Shown one piece after another: positions 1 through 10,399 of a stretch of DNA of 64,000 nucleotides (the first letter of the stretch is position 1; the number at the start of each line of letters is the position of its first letter). Where the stretch lies: NCBI RefSeq assembly GCF_017654505.1, contig NC_054548.1, forward strand, positions 24,734,870 to 24,798,869. Reading direction: 5' to 3'. The translations under genes and the position numbers were made by a program. The notes under the pieces were generated by a model. That model did no database searches and had not been told where the DNA came from. It saw only the letters and a list, made by a program, of their open reading frames with translations. Source of the stretch: Polyodon spathula. Its lineage: Eukaryota > Chordata > Actinopteri > Acipenseriformes > Polyodontidae.

Positions 1-945
1 ATTCCTACACTGGGCCTGTGCACAATTAAACAATTCTGAAATGAGACACACCCATCTGATAACCATCACGCTTGCAGCCCCCTTTGTCTATCAACATGTT
101 GCAGTCTACTTGCACTGCAGTGAAAAGGGGAGTTGAAAGGTCTTGCAGTGGCTTCTTAATAAATGATTTTACCACTTTAGTTTTTGTAAGCTAGGTATCC
201 TATACAATACGACTCGTAATCCAGTCACTGTGCTTCACATATCACTTCCAATTCTCAACTTAAAGAATAATTCCAGGCATACAGACTTCCCAATCTTAGG
301 AAAACAATAAGCTTTTATTTGCTTACATCCAATAATAGTCAAACAAGTGGAACATCCTTCCAATACAGAAAATATGTTCATAGACACTAACTCCGTTCAA
401 AAGCATTAATGAATATTCTTTAGTTTAACTATTGTCTTATCCTTATATCTTTATATCCTTTATCCTTAGGTCCTTTTATATTCTTACCTTTATGATTTCT
501 ATGTATACAGACTTTTTACTAATCTACATACTTATCAGCGGTTGAAAACTGTATTTGTGCCTCCGCTTACAAAATCTTGTGTGTCATCTGCCCTCTTTCT
601 TTTTACCGTTTACTCTCAAAACCGCATTCTAAAATAATAATAATGTCATTAGCTATAAACATAACTACTACTTGAGGGTGCCGTGCATATAAAAGGAGCA
701 CATATCAAAATACAAAATTGCAGGTCTTTCATTATTGGCCACACCTTTATTCTATACCCCAAACACAAGTTCCCTCTTCCCACATTTTCCCCCAAACCTT
801 AAAAAAGTCCCTGTTTGTAGCGAGGCACACAGCACTTGTTAATTATTAATCATATTCATAGTTCCAGAATATTTTTTCCATATAGGTTACTATACTAAAT
901 TAAAAGTATGAAAAACTATAGAAATTAATGGTAACAATACAATAG
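1..945. other. AT-rich unannotated DNA
   Basis: No coding region, RNA gene or clear repeat was recognised here. The sequence is AT-rich and single-copy in appearance within the window. Confidence 0.5.
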
Positions 946-2003
946 ATAGGGGAGACCGGGGACATTTTTTGCATTTCTCTCCATTAAGCACAAATGATTT
1001 GAGCTAGTGTAACCAGGGGTTGACACAAACAACTTACAGTACAACTGTCCTCTACCAATTCCCATAGTTATCCTGTTATGGCAAGAGGGCTTGAAATGGT
1101 GTCCGATGTTACAACTGACCCCATGGCCAACATTCTGTGAAGAATAATTAAATAAACAACACATTTCATTTAACTCAAGAATTGAATGTTTTATTGAAGA
1201 AGATCAATTTTTACATGAAGCAAATATGTTTGTTTTATTTAACTCATAAACTAAGTACCTTTATTGAAAAATTGACTTCATAACATCCTGTTCAACTAGT
1301 CTATAGAAGGTGTTAATAGATGCATTTGGGCTAAAAACACTTTTTGGTTTAAATGGTGTAATGTCCCGAACAGTGTTCTCGCTACCTGTATATGTAGTCA
1401 TATTCATAGAGAATAAATGTCTCTGTTTGATTTTCCTGAAGAAACTAAACAGATCAACCTTGACATCAAAGTAGTTTCTTTAGTTTTAGGTACAAAAGAT
1501 AATCCTTTAGACTGATGATTGGGAGTTTCTTACTGGAAAGGTTAATTACCGTGTCTTGTTGCAGTTGCGAGTCTGGGATCTGTATCTCGTATTGTCCTCT
1601 TTCCTCTTGCCCCTCCTGCAACTCTTTTTGGATTGTGTGTGGATCTTTAATTCAATCCTTCTCTGCCTTCTAAAAAAGTTCCTGTTTGTTGACTCGAATC
1701 ATTATCACTTGGGCAATCGCGCTCAACTTTTAAAACTATTTAACATCCATAAAATTATAGGCTTTACCAAGCAAGAATATGTCACTCTGGGTCACAACTG
1801 TAATATATGAACATTTTGTTTCATTCAGTGCAAGATTCATGTGCCCAAATATAGTTCACCTGTGTATAGGCTCAATTGTAACACGTGTTACAGAGACCTG
1901 AACTGAGCATGTGCCCAGTGAGTGATGGCACTCTAGCTTGCTTGTGATTGGATAAATTCAAGGTGTTACAATGTCCCATGTTACGATACCCAGTCTCCCC
2001 TAT
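946..2003. mobile_element. Putative non-autonomous DNA transposon with short terminal inverted repeats
   Basis: The left edge reads ATAGGGGAGACCGGGG followed by ACATT. The right edge reads CCCAGTCTCCCCTAT, preceded by AATGTCCC. These are inverted copies of about 15 bases with one mismatch, and the GGGACATT/AATGTCCC extension is shared too. The 1 kb between them has no convincing transposase; the short open frames at 925-1164 (minus) and 1556-1810 (plus) match nothing I recognise. The superfamily is not assigned because no clear target-site duplication was seen. Confidence 0.45.
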
Positions 2004-2099
2004 GGTTATAGTGTGTAGTTAAACGTGGCCATGAATTGGACAGGGAAGGTGCAGTGGTTGTGCAGCAGTTAGAGGTTGTTTTAAGTTAATGTGAAAAAC

Positions 2100-2290
2100 A
2101 GTAATACTGTAGACTGGTTTGTTCAGATGATGGAGTTCATGTTAGATTGAAAATATCACATGAAAAATACAATTGGGTATGTAATTCAATATGGTAAAGT
2201 AACATTATTCAGTGAGTTTCATTCGAGTTTATGAAGCAAATTTTGTTAATTATATCGAGTGATGCAAACCTTTTGGCCATAGTTGTAAAT
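2100..2290. mobile_element. Tc1/mariner terminal remnant
   Basis: The block ends in TGATGCAAACCTTTTGGCCA followed by TAGTTGTA, a common terminus of fish Tc1/mariner elements. The same internal words (taacattattcag, gtttcattc, gtgatgcaaa) recur at 55780-55861, so the window has two remnants of one family. No transposase frame remains. Confidence 0.5.
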
Positions 2291-2451
2291 TGTTTTAATA
2301 AAACTCTCCCTTTCCAAAGTCAAAGAACTCCTGTTTGACAACCAATTAGATTGATGAACGAGTGGGTGAACAGCGTCTTGGTTTGAACTTGTTTCACCTT
2401 GTACATCGAGTCAAAGAATACCATTGCAATTTTGGTGCACCACACAGCAAA

Positions 2452-2614
2452 ATGGAAACAGTGACAGCTATCCTCAACTCCCCTCTTCAGACAGTCACCT
2501 CAGCTCTGATTTTTGGAGCTGTGTTTTTGTTAATTTTAGAGATTCTCAGGATCAAAAAAAAAACCACCTGGGCCCATGCCTTTGCCTTCATCGGAACACA
2601 TAACATTTGCGCAG
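2452..2614 (+). pseudogene. Decayed first exon of a cytochrome P450 (CYP2-like) gene
   Basis: From the ATG at 2452 the frame gives a hydrophobic membrane-anchor stretch (SALIFGAVFLLILEI, about residues 18-32) followed by a basic RIKKK, as in the N-terminus of microsomal P450s. Next comes an A9 run, and in the +1 frame the sequence reads KKPPGPMPLP, the proline-rich hinge of CYP2-family enzymes. The expected FIG continuation is back in the first frame. The exon would therefore need two single-base corrections, so it is read as a pseudogene. It ends at CAG|GTAATG, a plausible splice donor. No second P450 exon was found; a short LTR element starts about 90 bases downstream. The family call rests on the anchor plus PPGP hinge and is moderate. 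Confidence 0.45.
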
Positions 2615-2701
2615 GTAATGTAACAGCCTGTACTTCAACTTTGGCATACTCTGTAGCATAACCCGAGATTAAATATGAAATGCTGAATCTGTCTGTTTAT
2701 G

Positions 2702-3198
2702 TGTGAATATAGAGTGAAAGACTTGCAACTCACACAGGTTAAAACAGGACCCAGGACAGAGTTGCAGTTTAAAGCGCTTGCGTGCACTTTTAATAACACA
2801 GAAACAAAAATAAACAAACACAAAATAAAACAACTAGCTCTTACTAGAGCACTAACAAAAATAAACCTAAACTATTCAACAGGACAGCTAAGCTGTTTAC
2901 CCGTTACACCAGCTAACAAAACACAAAAAGAGGCTTTCACACAGTACCTTTTTTTTGTTTTCGAATGGTTGAAAGCACAATCAACCGGGCCCGCCACACA
3001 GCAGCAGCCCTCGGCACACTGGCTGCTTCCTTTAAATACCCTGCACCTGGCTCTAATTTACAATGATAGCCAGGTGCAGGGGATAATTAACAATAACACA
3101 ATTAACACTAATCTAATTCAATTAACAAACACACAAATGTGCATTTGCACATGTTTTTGGCAGGGAGGATATTAACCCCCTCCCTGCCGTGTTACTCA
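2702..3198 (-). repeat. 3' LTR of family A element
   Basis: Read on the minus strand this LTR starts TGAGTAACACGG and carries a terminal hairpin GGCAGGGAGG/CCTCCCTGCC around a GGTTAA loop. A second hairpin (agccaggtgcag/ctgcacctggct, 3041-3079) sits directly upstream of a TATA-like GGTATTTAAAGG. A polyadenylation-like signal lies near the other end. The left edge at 2702 is set from alignment with the other LTR (both start TGTGAA). Confidence 0.65.
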
Positions 3199-3467
3199 TC
3201 CTCCCCTTTGTCTTTACAAGACACTGGCCATTTAACGGCCACCTCCCCCTCCTCCCTTAAAAAAGACCACCCACCCTCAAGTCCACAAATGTAAATTTTC
3301 GCCCTATTCCACGGGCGGGCTTGAGGGTGGGCTGGTCCCTCCGGCGCTTCCAGGGAGGGACCGCGATCCGGTGACAAGGGACCCCACCATGATTACTGCA
3401 GAGACGACCGGGGAACAGGCGGCTGCAGCAGCAGACATAGGTCTTCACCTGGCCTAGTGATGTCCGA

Positions 3468-4050
3468 TCACCCAGGGGGAGCACAAGCACATCTGGCAGC
3501 AGCCGAGCGACATCTGGGTGGTCGGGGAGAGCGGAGTAGGGAACCAGGGGCAGAGCTGTGGCCGATGGTGCAGAAACTGGTCTCCAGGTCTAGCGCAGGG
3601 AGGTCTAGGAACATTGGCAGGGTGTCCAGGAACAAGAAGCAAGGTACCACCCACAGTAGCGCCGGACTGTATTGCAGGGGTGGTGGTCGGGGCTGTGGTA
3701 GAGGTGGGTTCTTCACCTCCTCCCCCCTTGTTTGTTGCTTCTCCCTCAGGCGCTGGAGACTGCGGGGCTTCTCCCTCAGGCGCTGGAGACCGCGGGGCTT
3801 CTCCCTCAGGCGCTGGAGACCGCGGGGCTTCTCCCTCAGGCGCTGGAGACCGCGGGGCTTCTCGTGCCTGCTCCCACTTTTAGAGCAGCAGCTCCAGCTC
3901 TGTGGTTCCCACTCCTTTGTTTCCAATGGGGCTAACCCCAGCTCTTTCTCCCATCTCTTGTTCTGCTCTAACTGAGCATCGGTGTTCCGGCTGATCCTGC
4001 TGATCCAATTCTTATAAACCCATTTTTCTCTCTGGGTCTCTAGGGGCGCC
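3468..4050 (-). CDS. Gag-position open frame with 10-residue tandem repeats, family A element
   Basis: This minus-strand frame starts just after the primer-site region and runs about 190 codons. The N-terminal part is rich in charged residues and Trp. The centre has four copies of a decapeptide of the form EKPRGLQRLR, encoded by near-identical 30-base repeats at 3736-3860. The C-terminal part is proline-rich. No ATG is present at the left limit of the frame, so the true start is unknown. It occupies the place of gag in an LTR element but has no zinc knuckle or other recognisable domain. Other frames across the same repeats are also open, which is expected for repeats whose length is a multiple of three. 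Confidence 0.4.
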
Positions 4051-4069
4051 CACACACGATGCCACCAAT

Positions 4070-4515
4070 TGTGAACCAGGCTTCAACTCTGCGGTTCGTT
4101 GCCCCTTCAAAAATGTAGACCCAGGCACAAGAACTGCAGTTTCACTTTTAATAACACAGAAACAAAAATAAACAAACACAAAATAAACACCTAGCTCTTA
4201 CTAGAGCACTAACTAAACATAAACCTAAACTATTCAATAGGACAGCTAACAAAACAAAACACAAAAAAAGAGGCTTTCACACAGTACCTTTTTTTTAAAT
4301 GGTTGAAAACACCATCAGCCAGGCCGTCCACACAGCAGCAGCCCTGAGCACACTGGCTGCTTTCTTTAAATACCCTGCACCTGGCTCAAATTTACAATGA
4401 TAGCCAGGGCAGGGGATAATTAACAATACAACAATTAACACACAAACACACAAATGTGCATTTGCGCATGTTTTTGGCTGGAAGGATATTAACCCCCTCC
4501 CTGCCGTGTTACTAT
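4070..4515 (-). repeat. 5' LTR of family A element
   Basis: This is the diverged partner of 2702-3198. It keeps the TATA-proximal hairpin (4374-4411, now with one arm shortened) and the terminal GGAAGGATATTAACCCCC and CCCTGCC motifs. The outer end (gtgttactata) has lost the canonical CA. Confidence 0.65.
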
Positions 4516-5880
4516 ATATACTTTTTTCACATTTTGTTGTGTCAGTGTCTCAGAGTTTCATACATTTAATGATGATTATTCCCACTTATCTACACACCAT
4601 ACTCCATACTGTTAAGGGGAAAAAAAGTTTTTGTTGAGAAAAAAATTATGTATTAAAAATACAAAACTGAAAGATCATAATAGGATAAGTCTCCACCCCC
4701 CTGAGTTAATACTTGGTGGAAGCACCTTTGGCAGCAATTACAGCTGTGAGTCTGTTTGGATAGGTCTCTACCAACTTTGCACACCTAGATTTGACAATAT
4801 TTGACCATTCTTCTTTACAAAACTGTTCAAGCTCTGTCAAGTTCCTTGGGGAGCGTTGATGGACAGCAATCTTCAAGTCATGCCACAAATTTTCGATTGG
4901 ATTTAGGTCGGGGCTCTGACTGGGCCACTCAAGGACATTTACCTTTTTGTTCCTTAGCCACCCCAGTGTAGCTTTGGCTGTGTGCTTTGGGTCATTGTCA
5001 TGCTGAAAGGTGAACTTCCATTCCAGTAGGGATGGTGTTCTTTGGGTGATGTGCTGTGTTAGGTTTGCGCCAAACATAACGCTACATTTAAGCCAAAAAA
5101 GTTCCATTTTAGTTTCGTGAGACCACAAAACTTTTTGCCACATGGCTACAGAATCTCCTGGGTGTTTTTTTTTTTTTGCATACTTGAAACAGGGTTCAAG
5201 ATGGGCTTTCTTGAGTAATGGCTTCGTTCTTGCCACCCTACCATACAGGCTAGATTTGTGGAGTGCCTGGGATACTGTTGCCATGTTCACATGCACACTT
5301 TGACCAGTCTTGGCCATAAAAGCCTGTAGCTCTTGCAAAGTTGCCATTGGCCTCTTGGTAGCTTCTCTGATTAGTCTCCTTCTTGCTCGGTCAGCTTGGA
5401 GGGACAGCCTGATCTAGGCAGGGTCTTGGTGGTGCCATACACCTTCCACTTATTAATAATCGTCTTGACCGAGCTCCAAGGGATAGTCAAGGCCTTTGAT
5501 ATTTTTTTATACCCATCCCCTGATCTGTGCCTTTCAACCACTTTGTCCCAGAGTTATTTTTAAAGCGCCTTGATACTCATGGTTGAGTCTTTGCCTTGAA
5601 ATGCCCTACCCAGCAGAGGGAACCTACAGGAACTGCTGAATTTGTCCTGAAATCGTGTGAATCACCACAATTTAACACAGGTGGAGGCCACTTAACTTGG
5701 TGTGTGATTCTGAAGGCAATTGCTTACACCTGAGCTAATTTAGGATTGCTATTAGAAGGGGGGTGGACACTTGTCCAACCAAGCTACTTCAGTTTTTATT
5801 TTTAATTAATTTTCTACAAATTTCTAGGATATTTTTTTCACTTTTAAGTTGTGGGGTAGGATGTGTAGATAAATGAAAAA
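4516..5880 (-). mobile_element. Tc1-like transposon, degraded copy
   Basis: It is the same family as the element at 62151-63579: shared words include gagttaatacttggtggaag, caccataccttcca-type segments, and the flank ggaagttgtgggg/ttaagttgtgggg. The outer terminal inverted repeats have been lost; a (TA)n tract abuts the right end and the family A LTR abuts the left. Confidence 0.75.
4706..5347 (-). pseudogene. Tc1-like transposase, C-terminal part, inactivated
   Basis: This is a DDE transposase of the Tc1 type, which would cut and rejoin DNA at the element ends. The 213-residue frame includes the HTH-to-catalytic linker ([15 protein letters not shown]), the second catalytic Asp in [11 protein letters not shown] and the third acidic residue in [11 protein letters not shown]. 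The first catalytic Asp is replaced by His (LWSHETK where LWSDETK is usual). The segment containing the usual [11 protein letters not shown] motif is deleted between residues about 100 and 110. The N-terminal DNA-binding region continues to about 5600 in other frames. This copy cannot be active. Confidence 0.85.
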
Positions 5881-5890
5881 AAAAAAACTA

Positions 5891-5898
<8 letters not shown>

Positions 5899-5980
<82 letters not shown>
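5899..5980. repeat. (TA)n microsatellite
   Basis: About 40 uninterrupted TA units sit between two Tc1/mariner elements. Open frames across it are repeat artefacts. Confidence 0.95.
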
Positions 5981-5985
<5 letters not shown>

Positions 5986-5998
5986 ATGTATGTATGTA

Positions 5999-7221
5999 CA
6001 GGTAGTGGGCAAAAAAATGGAAACACCTGGGTAAATGAGGGACAGTAAGTGGCCGGTGTGGCTCATGCGTTAAATAAGCAAATAACATCCCATAGGGTAA
6101 CATCATGCATAGGGTCATGTATAAAAATTCTGGACAGGCCCGATTACCTGTAATTATGGCTAGCATGACTGCAAGTGGAGACCTCAATGACTTTGAAAGA
6201 GGGGTGATTGTTGAGGCACGTTTGGCAGCAGCTTTAATGACCAAGACAGCTCAACTTGCTGATGTTTCACGAGCAACGGTGTCTAAGGTGATGTCAGCAT
6301 GGAACTCTGAGGGAAAGACATCATCAGCAAAGGGCAACAGTGGGCGGAAGAACATACTCCAAGATCGTGATATCTGTGCATTGATTCAAAGTGCAAGGCA
6401 AAACATGCTAGCAACTGCAGATCAACTGACTGCAAATTTCAACCTGGGACAAGAGCAGCCAATTTCATCAAAAGCGGTCCACCGAGAACTCCACAGAGCA
6501 GGACAGCATAGTCGGGTTTCAGTGCACAAACCGCTGAACACACCTGGCAATGCACATAAGCGAGTCCAATGGTGCAAAGAGCACAGGCAATGGAAAAGCA
6601 GTGGAGAAATGTGATATGGTCAGATGAATCATCCTTCACCATGTTCTCGACAAATGGATGACTGCACGTGTGGCGCCAACCTAAAGAACGCTACAGCTCT
6701 GTGAGTGGTTGATTCCAACAGTGAAGGGTTCTGGTGATTCAGTAATGTTGCGGGGCGCATTTTCCTGTCATGGTTTGGGTGCACTCATTCCCTTAGAAGG
6801 CAAGGTCAATGCTAATCGATAGTTAATGGTACTGAGTGATCATCTTCACCCCATGTTGCAGCATTTCTTTCCTGCCGGGGGGGGTGTCAATGCCCCCATC
6901 CACGTCGCCCAGTGGTTTGATGAGCATGACACTGATGTTATTCATATGTCATGGCCTTCTCAGTCATCAGATCTGAACCCAATCGAGCATTTATGGGATA
7001 TTCTGGAACGATGCCTGAGACAGCGTTTTCCACCTCCATCAACCAGGCGAGAGTTGATTGACTTTCTCGTGGAAGAATGGTGCCGCATCCTTCCTGCAGA
7101 ATTCCAGAGGTGAGCAGACTCTATGCCATAACGCATACAGGCCGTACTAGCCGCATGTGGTGGCCCAACCCCCTGTTAAGTGACTTTACATTGGTGTTTC
7201 CATTTTTTGATCCACTAACTG
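5999..7221 (+). mobile_element. Tc1/mariner transposon (second family)
   Basis: The left end is TA|CAGGTAGTGGGCAAAAAAA and the right end is the inverted counterpart TTTTTTGATCCACTAACTG|TA. The shared inner word is TGGAAACACC/GGTGTTTCCA. TA dinucleotides flank both ends, as for all Tc1/mariner insertions. (TA)n tracts lie immediately outside both ends. Confidence 0.8.
6156..7113 (+). pseudogene. Tc1/mariner transposase, frameshifted
   Basis: The product is a DD34E-type transposase. The frame opens with an HTH region (DLNDFERGVIVEARLAA; TAQLADVSRATVSKV) up to 6614, then breaks. The first catalytic Asp is visible in VIWSDES (about 6615-6640). The C-terminal part (6826-7113) retains SSDLNPIEHLWDILE with the final Glu. 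The second catalytic Asp is lost: the expected DNAP motif reads VNAPIH next to a G8 run. At least two frame breaks and one stop separate the parts, so it is non-functional. Confidence 0.8.
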
Positions 7222-7223
7222 TA

Positions 7224-7266
7224 TATATATATCTATATATTATATATAAGATATATATTATATATA

Positions 7267-7305
<39 letters not shown>
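7224..7305. repeat. (TA)n-rich microsatellite, interrupted
   Basis: TA repeats are broken by ATAAGATAT and similar interruptions, immediately after the transposon end. Confidence 0.9.
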
Positions 7306-7308
<3 letters not shown>

Positions 7309-7319
7309 TATAAGTTTGT

Positions 7320-7815
7320 TTAGTAAACACTGTAAAAAATATGGTGCCGGTGCCAGATCTCCCCAAAAATAACGAGATCAGGGCTTTTCAACCGACTCAG
7401 AAATAACAAAACTAATACATTTAAAAAATAACGATCTTGAATTTTATTTTTAAAAAATGTTGAAAACCACTTCTGTAGATGAATGCAAGAAACCCTTTAG
7501 AACTGCATATAATAATACTTCTAGTGTGCTGAGCGAAGTAAAAAAAAAAATGAGTCGAGCGGCAGTGCATCCATAATTAAGCTTAATTTGTCACAATGAC
7601 CTTTTCTTCCTGTTATTTAGTAACAAAGCAATAAATATAAAAACTCAATAATGTTAATTACACTTATATTCCATATTCAACAATATAGTCGTAGTTGCAT
7701 ATGTATCAATGCTTTTACACAACACATAAAGGTGTGTGTCTTTTATTCACAATAAGTTTTTATAATTGATGCTACGTAAATATTATCAACCAGTTTGTCA
7801 GCCAATAAATATAGT
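7320..7815. other. Unannotated AT-rich DNA
   Basis: Nothing recognisable was found between the microsatellites. Confidence 0.4.
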
Positions 7816-7817
7816 TT

Positions 7818-7930
<113 letters not shown>

Positions 7931-7937
7931 ACATACA

Positions 7938-9452
7938 CAGTGCCTTGCAAAAGTATTCAGACCCCTGACCAATTCTCTCATATTACTGAATTACAAATGG
8001 TACATTGAAATTTCATTCTGTTCGATATTTTATTTTAAAACACTTAAACTCAAAATCAATTATTGTAAGGTGATATTGGTTTTATGTTGGGAAATATTTT
8101 TAAGAAAAATAAAAAACTGAAATATCTTGCTTGTATAAGTATTCAACCCCCACACATTAATATTTGGTAGAGCCACCTTTCGCTGCAATAACAGCTTTAA
8201 GTCTAGTGTCGGAGTGATTTTGGCCCATTCTTCTTGGCAGATTTGCTCCAGGTTGTTCAGGTTGGTTGGATGACGCAATTTTCAAATAGTGCCACAGATT
8301 CTCAATGGGATTGAGATCAGGACTTTGACTGGGCCACTGTAGGACATTCACCTTTTTGTTCTTGAGCCACTCCAGTGTTGCTCTGGCCTTGTGCTTGGGA
8401 TCATTATCCTGCTGAAAGGTGAATTTCCTCCCAAGCTTCAGTTTTTTAGCAGATTCTGAAGCAGATTCTCTTGCAGTATTTTCCTGTATTTTGCTCCATC
8501 CATTCTTCCTTCAATTGTAACAAAATGCCCAGTCCCAGCTGATGAGAAGCATCCCCACAGCATGATGCTGCCACCACCATACTTCACTGTAAGGATGGTG
8601 TGTCTTGAGACATGGGCAGTGTTAGGTTTGCACTACACATAGCGCTTTGAGTTTTGGCCAAAAAGCTCTATCTTGATCTCATCTGACCACAAAACCTTTT
8701 CCCACATCGCAGCTGGGTCACTCTTATGCTTTCTGGCAAACTCCAGACGTGCTTTCAGATGGTACTTTTTGAGTAACGGCTTCTTTTTTGCCACCCTCCC
8801 ATACAGGCCAGTGTTATGCAGAGCTCTTGATATGGCTGACTGGTGCACCATTACTCCACTCCCAGCCACTGAACTCTGTAGCTCCTTCAAAGTGATTGTT
8901 GGCCTCTCTGTGGCTTCTCTCACAAGTCTCCTTCTTGTTTGAGCACTGAGTTTTGAGGGACGGCCTTTTCTTGGCAGTGCCTGGGTGGTGTGATGCAGCT
9001 TCCAATTCCTGATTATTGATCCAACTGTGCTCACTGGGATATCCAAACACTTGGATATTATTTTGTACCCTTTCCCTAATCTATGCATTTGTATTACTTT
9101 ATCTCTAACTTCTGTAGAATGCTCTTTGGTCTTCATTTTCCTTCACAGCCTTACCAATGATCCTTCAACAGTGGGGTTTTTATCCAGAAAATGTGACAGC
9201 AACTTTAATGGTTCACAGGTGGAGGCCAATGGTAAGGTAATTTTGTCCTCGTTAGGGCAATTTCTTTCATCGATACAAACTTGGAGCTTCCACAGCACAG
9301 GGGTTGAATACTTATGCAAGCAAGATATTTCAGTTTTTTATTTTTCTTAAAAATATTTTCCAACATAAAACCAATGTCACCTTACAATAATTGATTCTGA
9401 GTTTCAGTGTTTAAAAATGAAATATCAAACAGAACGAAATTTCAATGTACCA
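7938..9452 (-). mobile_element. Tc1-like transposon with long inverted repeats (third family)
   Basis: It starts CAGTGCCTTGCAAAAGTATT, a typical fish Tc1 end. Long inverted repeats of about 150 bases (7997-8153 and 9297-9452) match closely, for example ggtacattgaaatttc at the left and gaaatttcaatgtacc at the right. The outer 60 bases of the right end, including its CAGTGCC tip, are missing, so the element is truncated and immobile. Confidence 0.8.
8157..9136 (-). pseudogene. Tc1-like transposase, nearly full length but interrupted
   Basis: From the ATG at 9136 the frame runs 167 codons: paired HTH domains (VRDKVIQMHRLGKGYKII; GRPSKLSAQTRRRLV) and the first catalytic Asp in LWSDEIK. A TAG at 8630-8632 stops it, but the same frame continues through [12 protein letters not shown]. 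The second Asp (QQDNDPKH) and the final Glu ([11 protein letters not shown]) are present in shifted frames to 8157. All three catalytic residues are therefore preserved but separated by one stop and at least two frameshifts. Confidence 0.85.
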
Positions 9453-9565
9453 CCAGGGCCGTTTCTATGTGAGAGTTTCATAACCTTTGGCACAGGTAAG
9501 GCAGGACCAGATGACATACAGTTGGAAATCAGGTGGAGACAGAGTTAGGACAGTGGGTAGGAGAC

Positions 9566-9927
9566 TGTAACAGGACAGCGTCACAGCCCAAGCTGCCTTA
9601 CCGGCAGGAAAGAGACCCAGAGTCAGCAAGCTGCAGTTTAAGCGCAGGTGCGCACATTTATTAACAAATACTCAAAACAGATGGCGCACAAGGGTCACAA
9701 TAAACTGTTTGAACTAAATAACTACATGCAAGCTGGGCACTGGCCTTCACTACAACACTACAAACCAGTGTAAAGAATCACAGCACAAACTCCTTCTTCA
9801 AATCAAAGCTTTTCTCCTTTCTATACATCTGGCCACTCCCCAATTGGCATAAATTACCTAATTGGAGAATGGCCACACCTGTGATTGCTGGCAGGTGTAG
9901 ATTTAACCCCATCCTGCCAACCTTACA
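9566..9927 (-). repeat. Solo LTR (family C)
   Basis: The 362-base block starts TGTAACAGG and ends CCTTACA, an imperfect TGTAA/TTACA inversion. On the minus strand it has GGCAGGATGGGGTTAA near its start, an 18-base hairpin (9830-9847 with 9858-9875, three mismatches), a TATA-like TGTATAGAAAGG next to it, and TTAATAAATG as a polyadenylation-like signal. This is the same layout as the other LTRs here, with different sequence. No second copy or target duplication was found, so it is read as a solo LTR. Confidence 0.5.
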
Positions 9928-9969
9928 TTCCCAAACACACTATTTACAGCAGCTGGGCTTCTGCCCTGC

Positions 9970-10110
9970 CAGAGACACTTCTTCACACAGAGAGGGGCGA
10001 GGGTATGGAATGCCCTCCTCTCCTGGAGTTTATCTTGCCTTTTGGTACCAGTACTCCCGATCCAGCCGGCTAGTTTGGTCTGCTCCGAACCCCCTTACCA
10101 TTCCAAGTGA
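9970..10110 (+). pseudogene. CR1-like LINE, C-terminal coding fragment
   Basis: In one frame the sequence reads HFFTQRGARVWNALL, homologous to HFFTQRIVRVWNQLP near the C-terminus of the CR1-type element at 33.5-36.5 kb. It is a short 3'-end relic with no other coding parts attached. Confidence 0.55.
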
Positions 10111-10399
10111 TCTGTCAGAGCAGGGACTAAGCGGGCCAGGCCAAGTGAAACACTTTGGGGTTGGGGTGGGGCGCTACTACTCATCAGAATGCAGATTAAC
10201 ATGTAAATACTACATGCTTGATTAGCCACAGTGTATAAGTAACAAGCTCAGGTTGTCTTATCAAACTACTAGTAAAACCAGGAATGAATCAAACTGCTAC
10301 GCATGCGAGTCTTACCTCCATCCCTGAAAAATGGTCATGTACTGTGTCAAAAACCTGATGAAAATATATATTGTAATAAAGTAGGTGTTCCCAACCTTA

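Larger units (their letters stand above)
2702..4515 (-). mobile_element. Short non-autonomous LTR retrotransposon (family A)
   Basis: Two direct repeats, 2702-3198 and 4070-4515, flank 0.87 kb of internal DNA. They share long blocks such as cttttaataacacagaaac and ctagctcttactagagcac. The element reads on the minus strand: next to the 4070 LTR is a primer-site-like TTGGTGGCATCG, and next to the 3198 LTR end is a purine tract, AAAGGGGAGGA. The inside carries only a short frame with tandem repeats and no protease, reverse transcriptase or integrase, so it must depend on an autonomous partner. The LTRs have diverged by substitutions and small indels, so it is not a recent insertion. No clear target-site duplication was found. 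Confidence 0.7.

Noticed and set aside
5844..6026. Open frames made of alternating Tyr-Ile (also 7743-8008, 26079-26517, 30379-30624, 48237-48470, 60720-61110)
   Set aside because: They are translations of (TA)n and (CA)n microsatellites and have no start context or domain.
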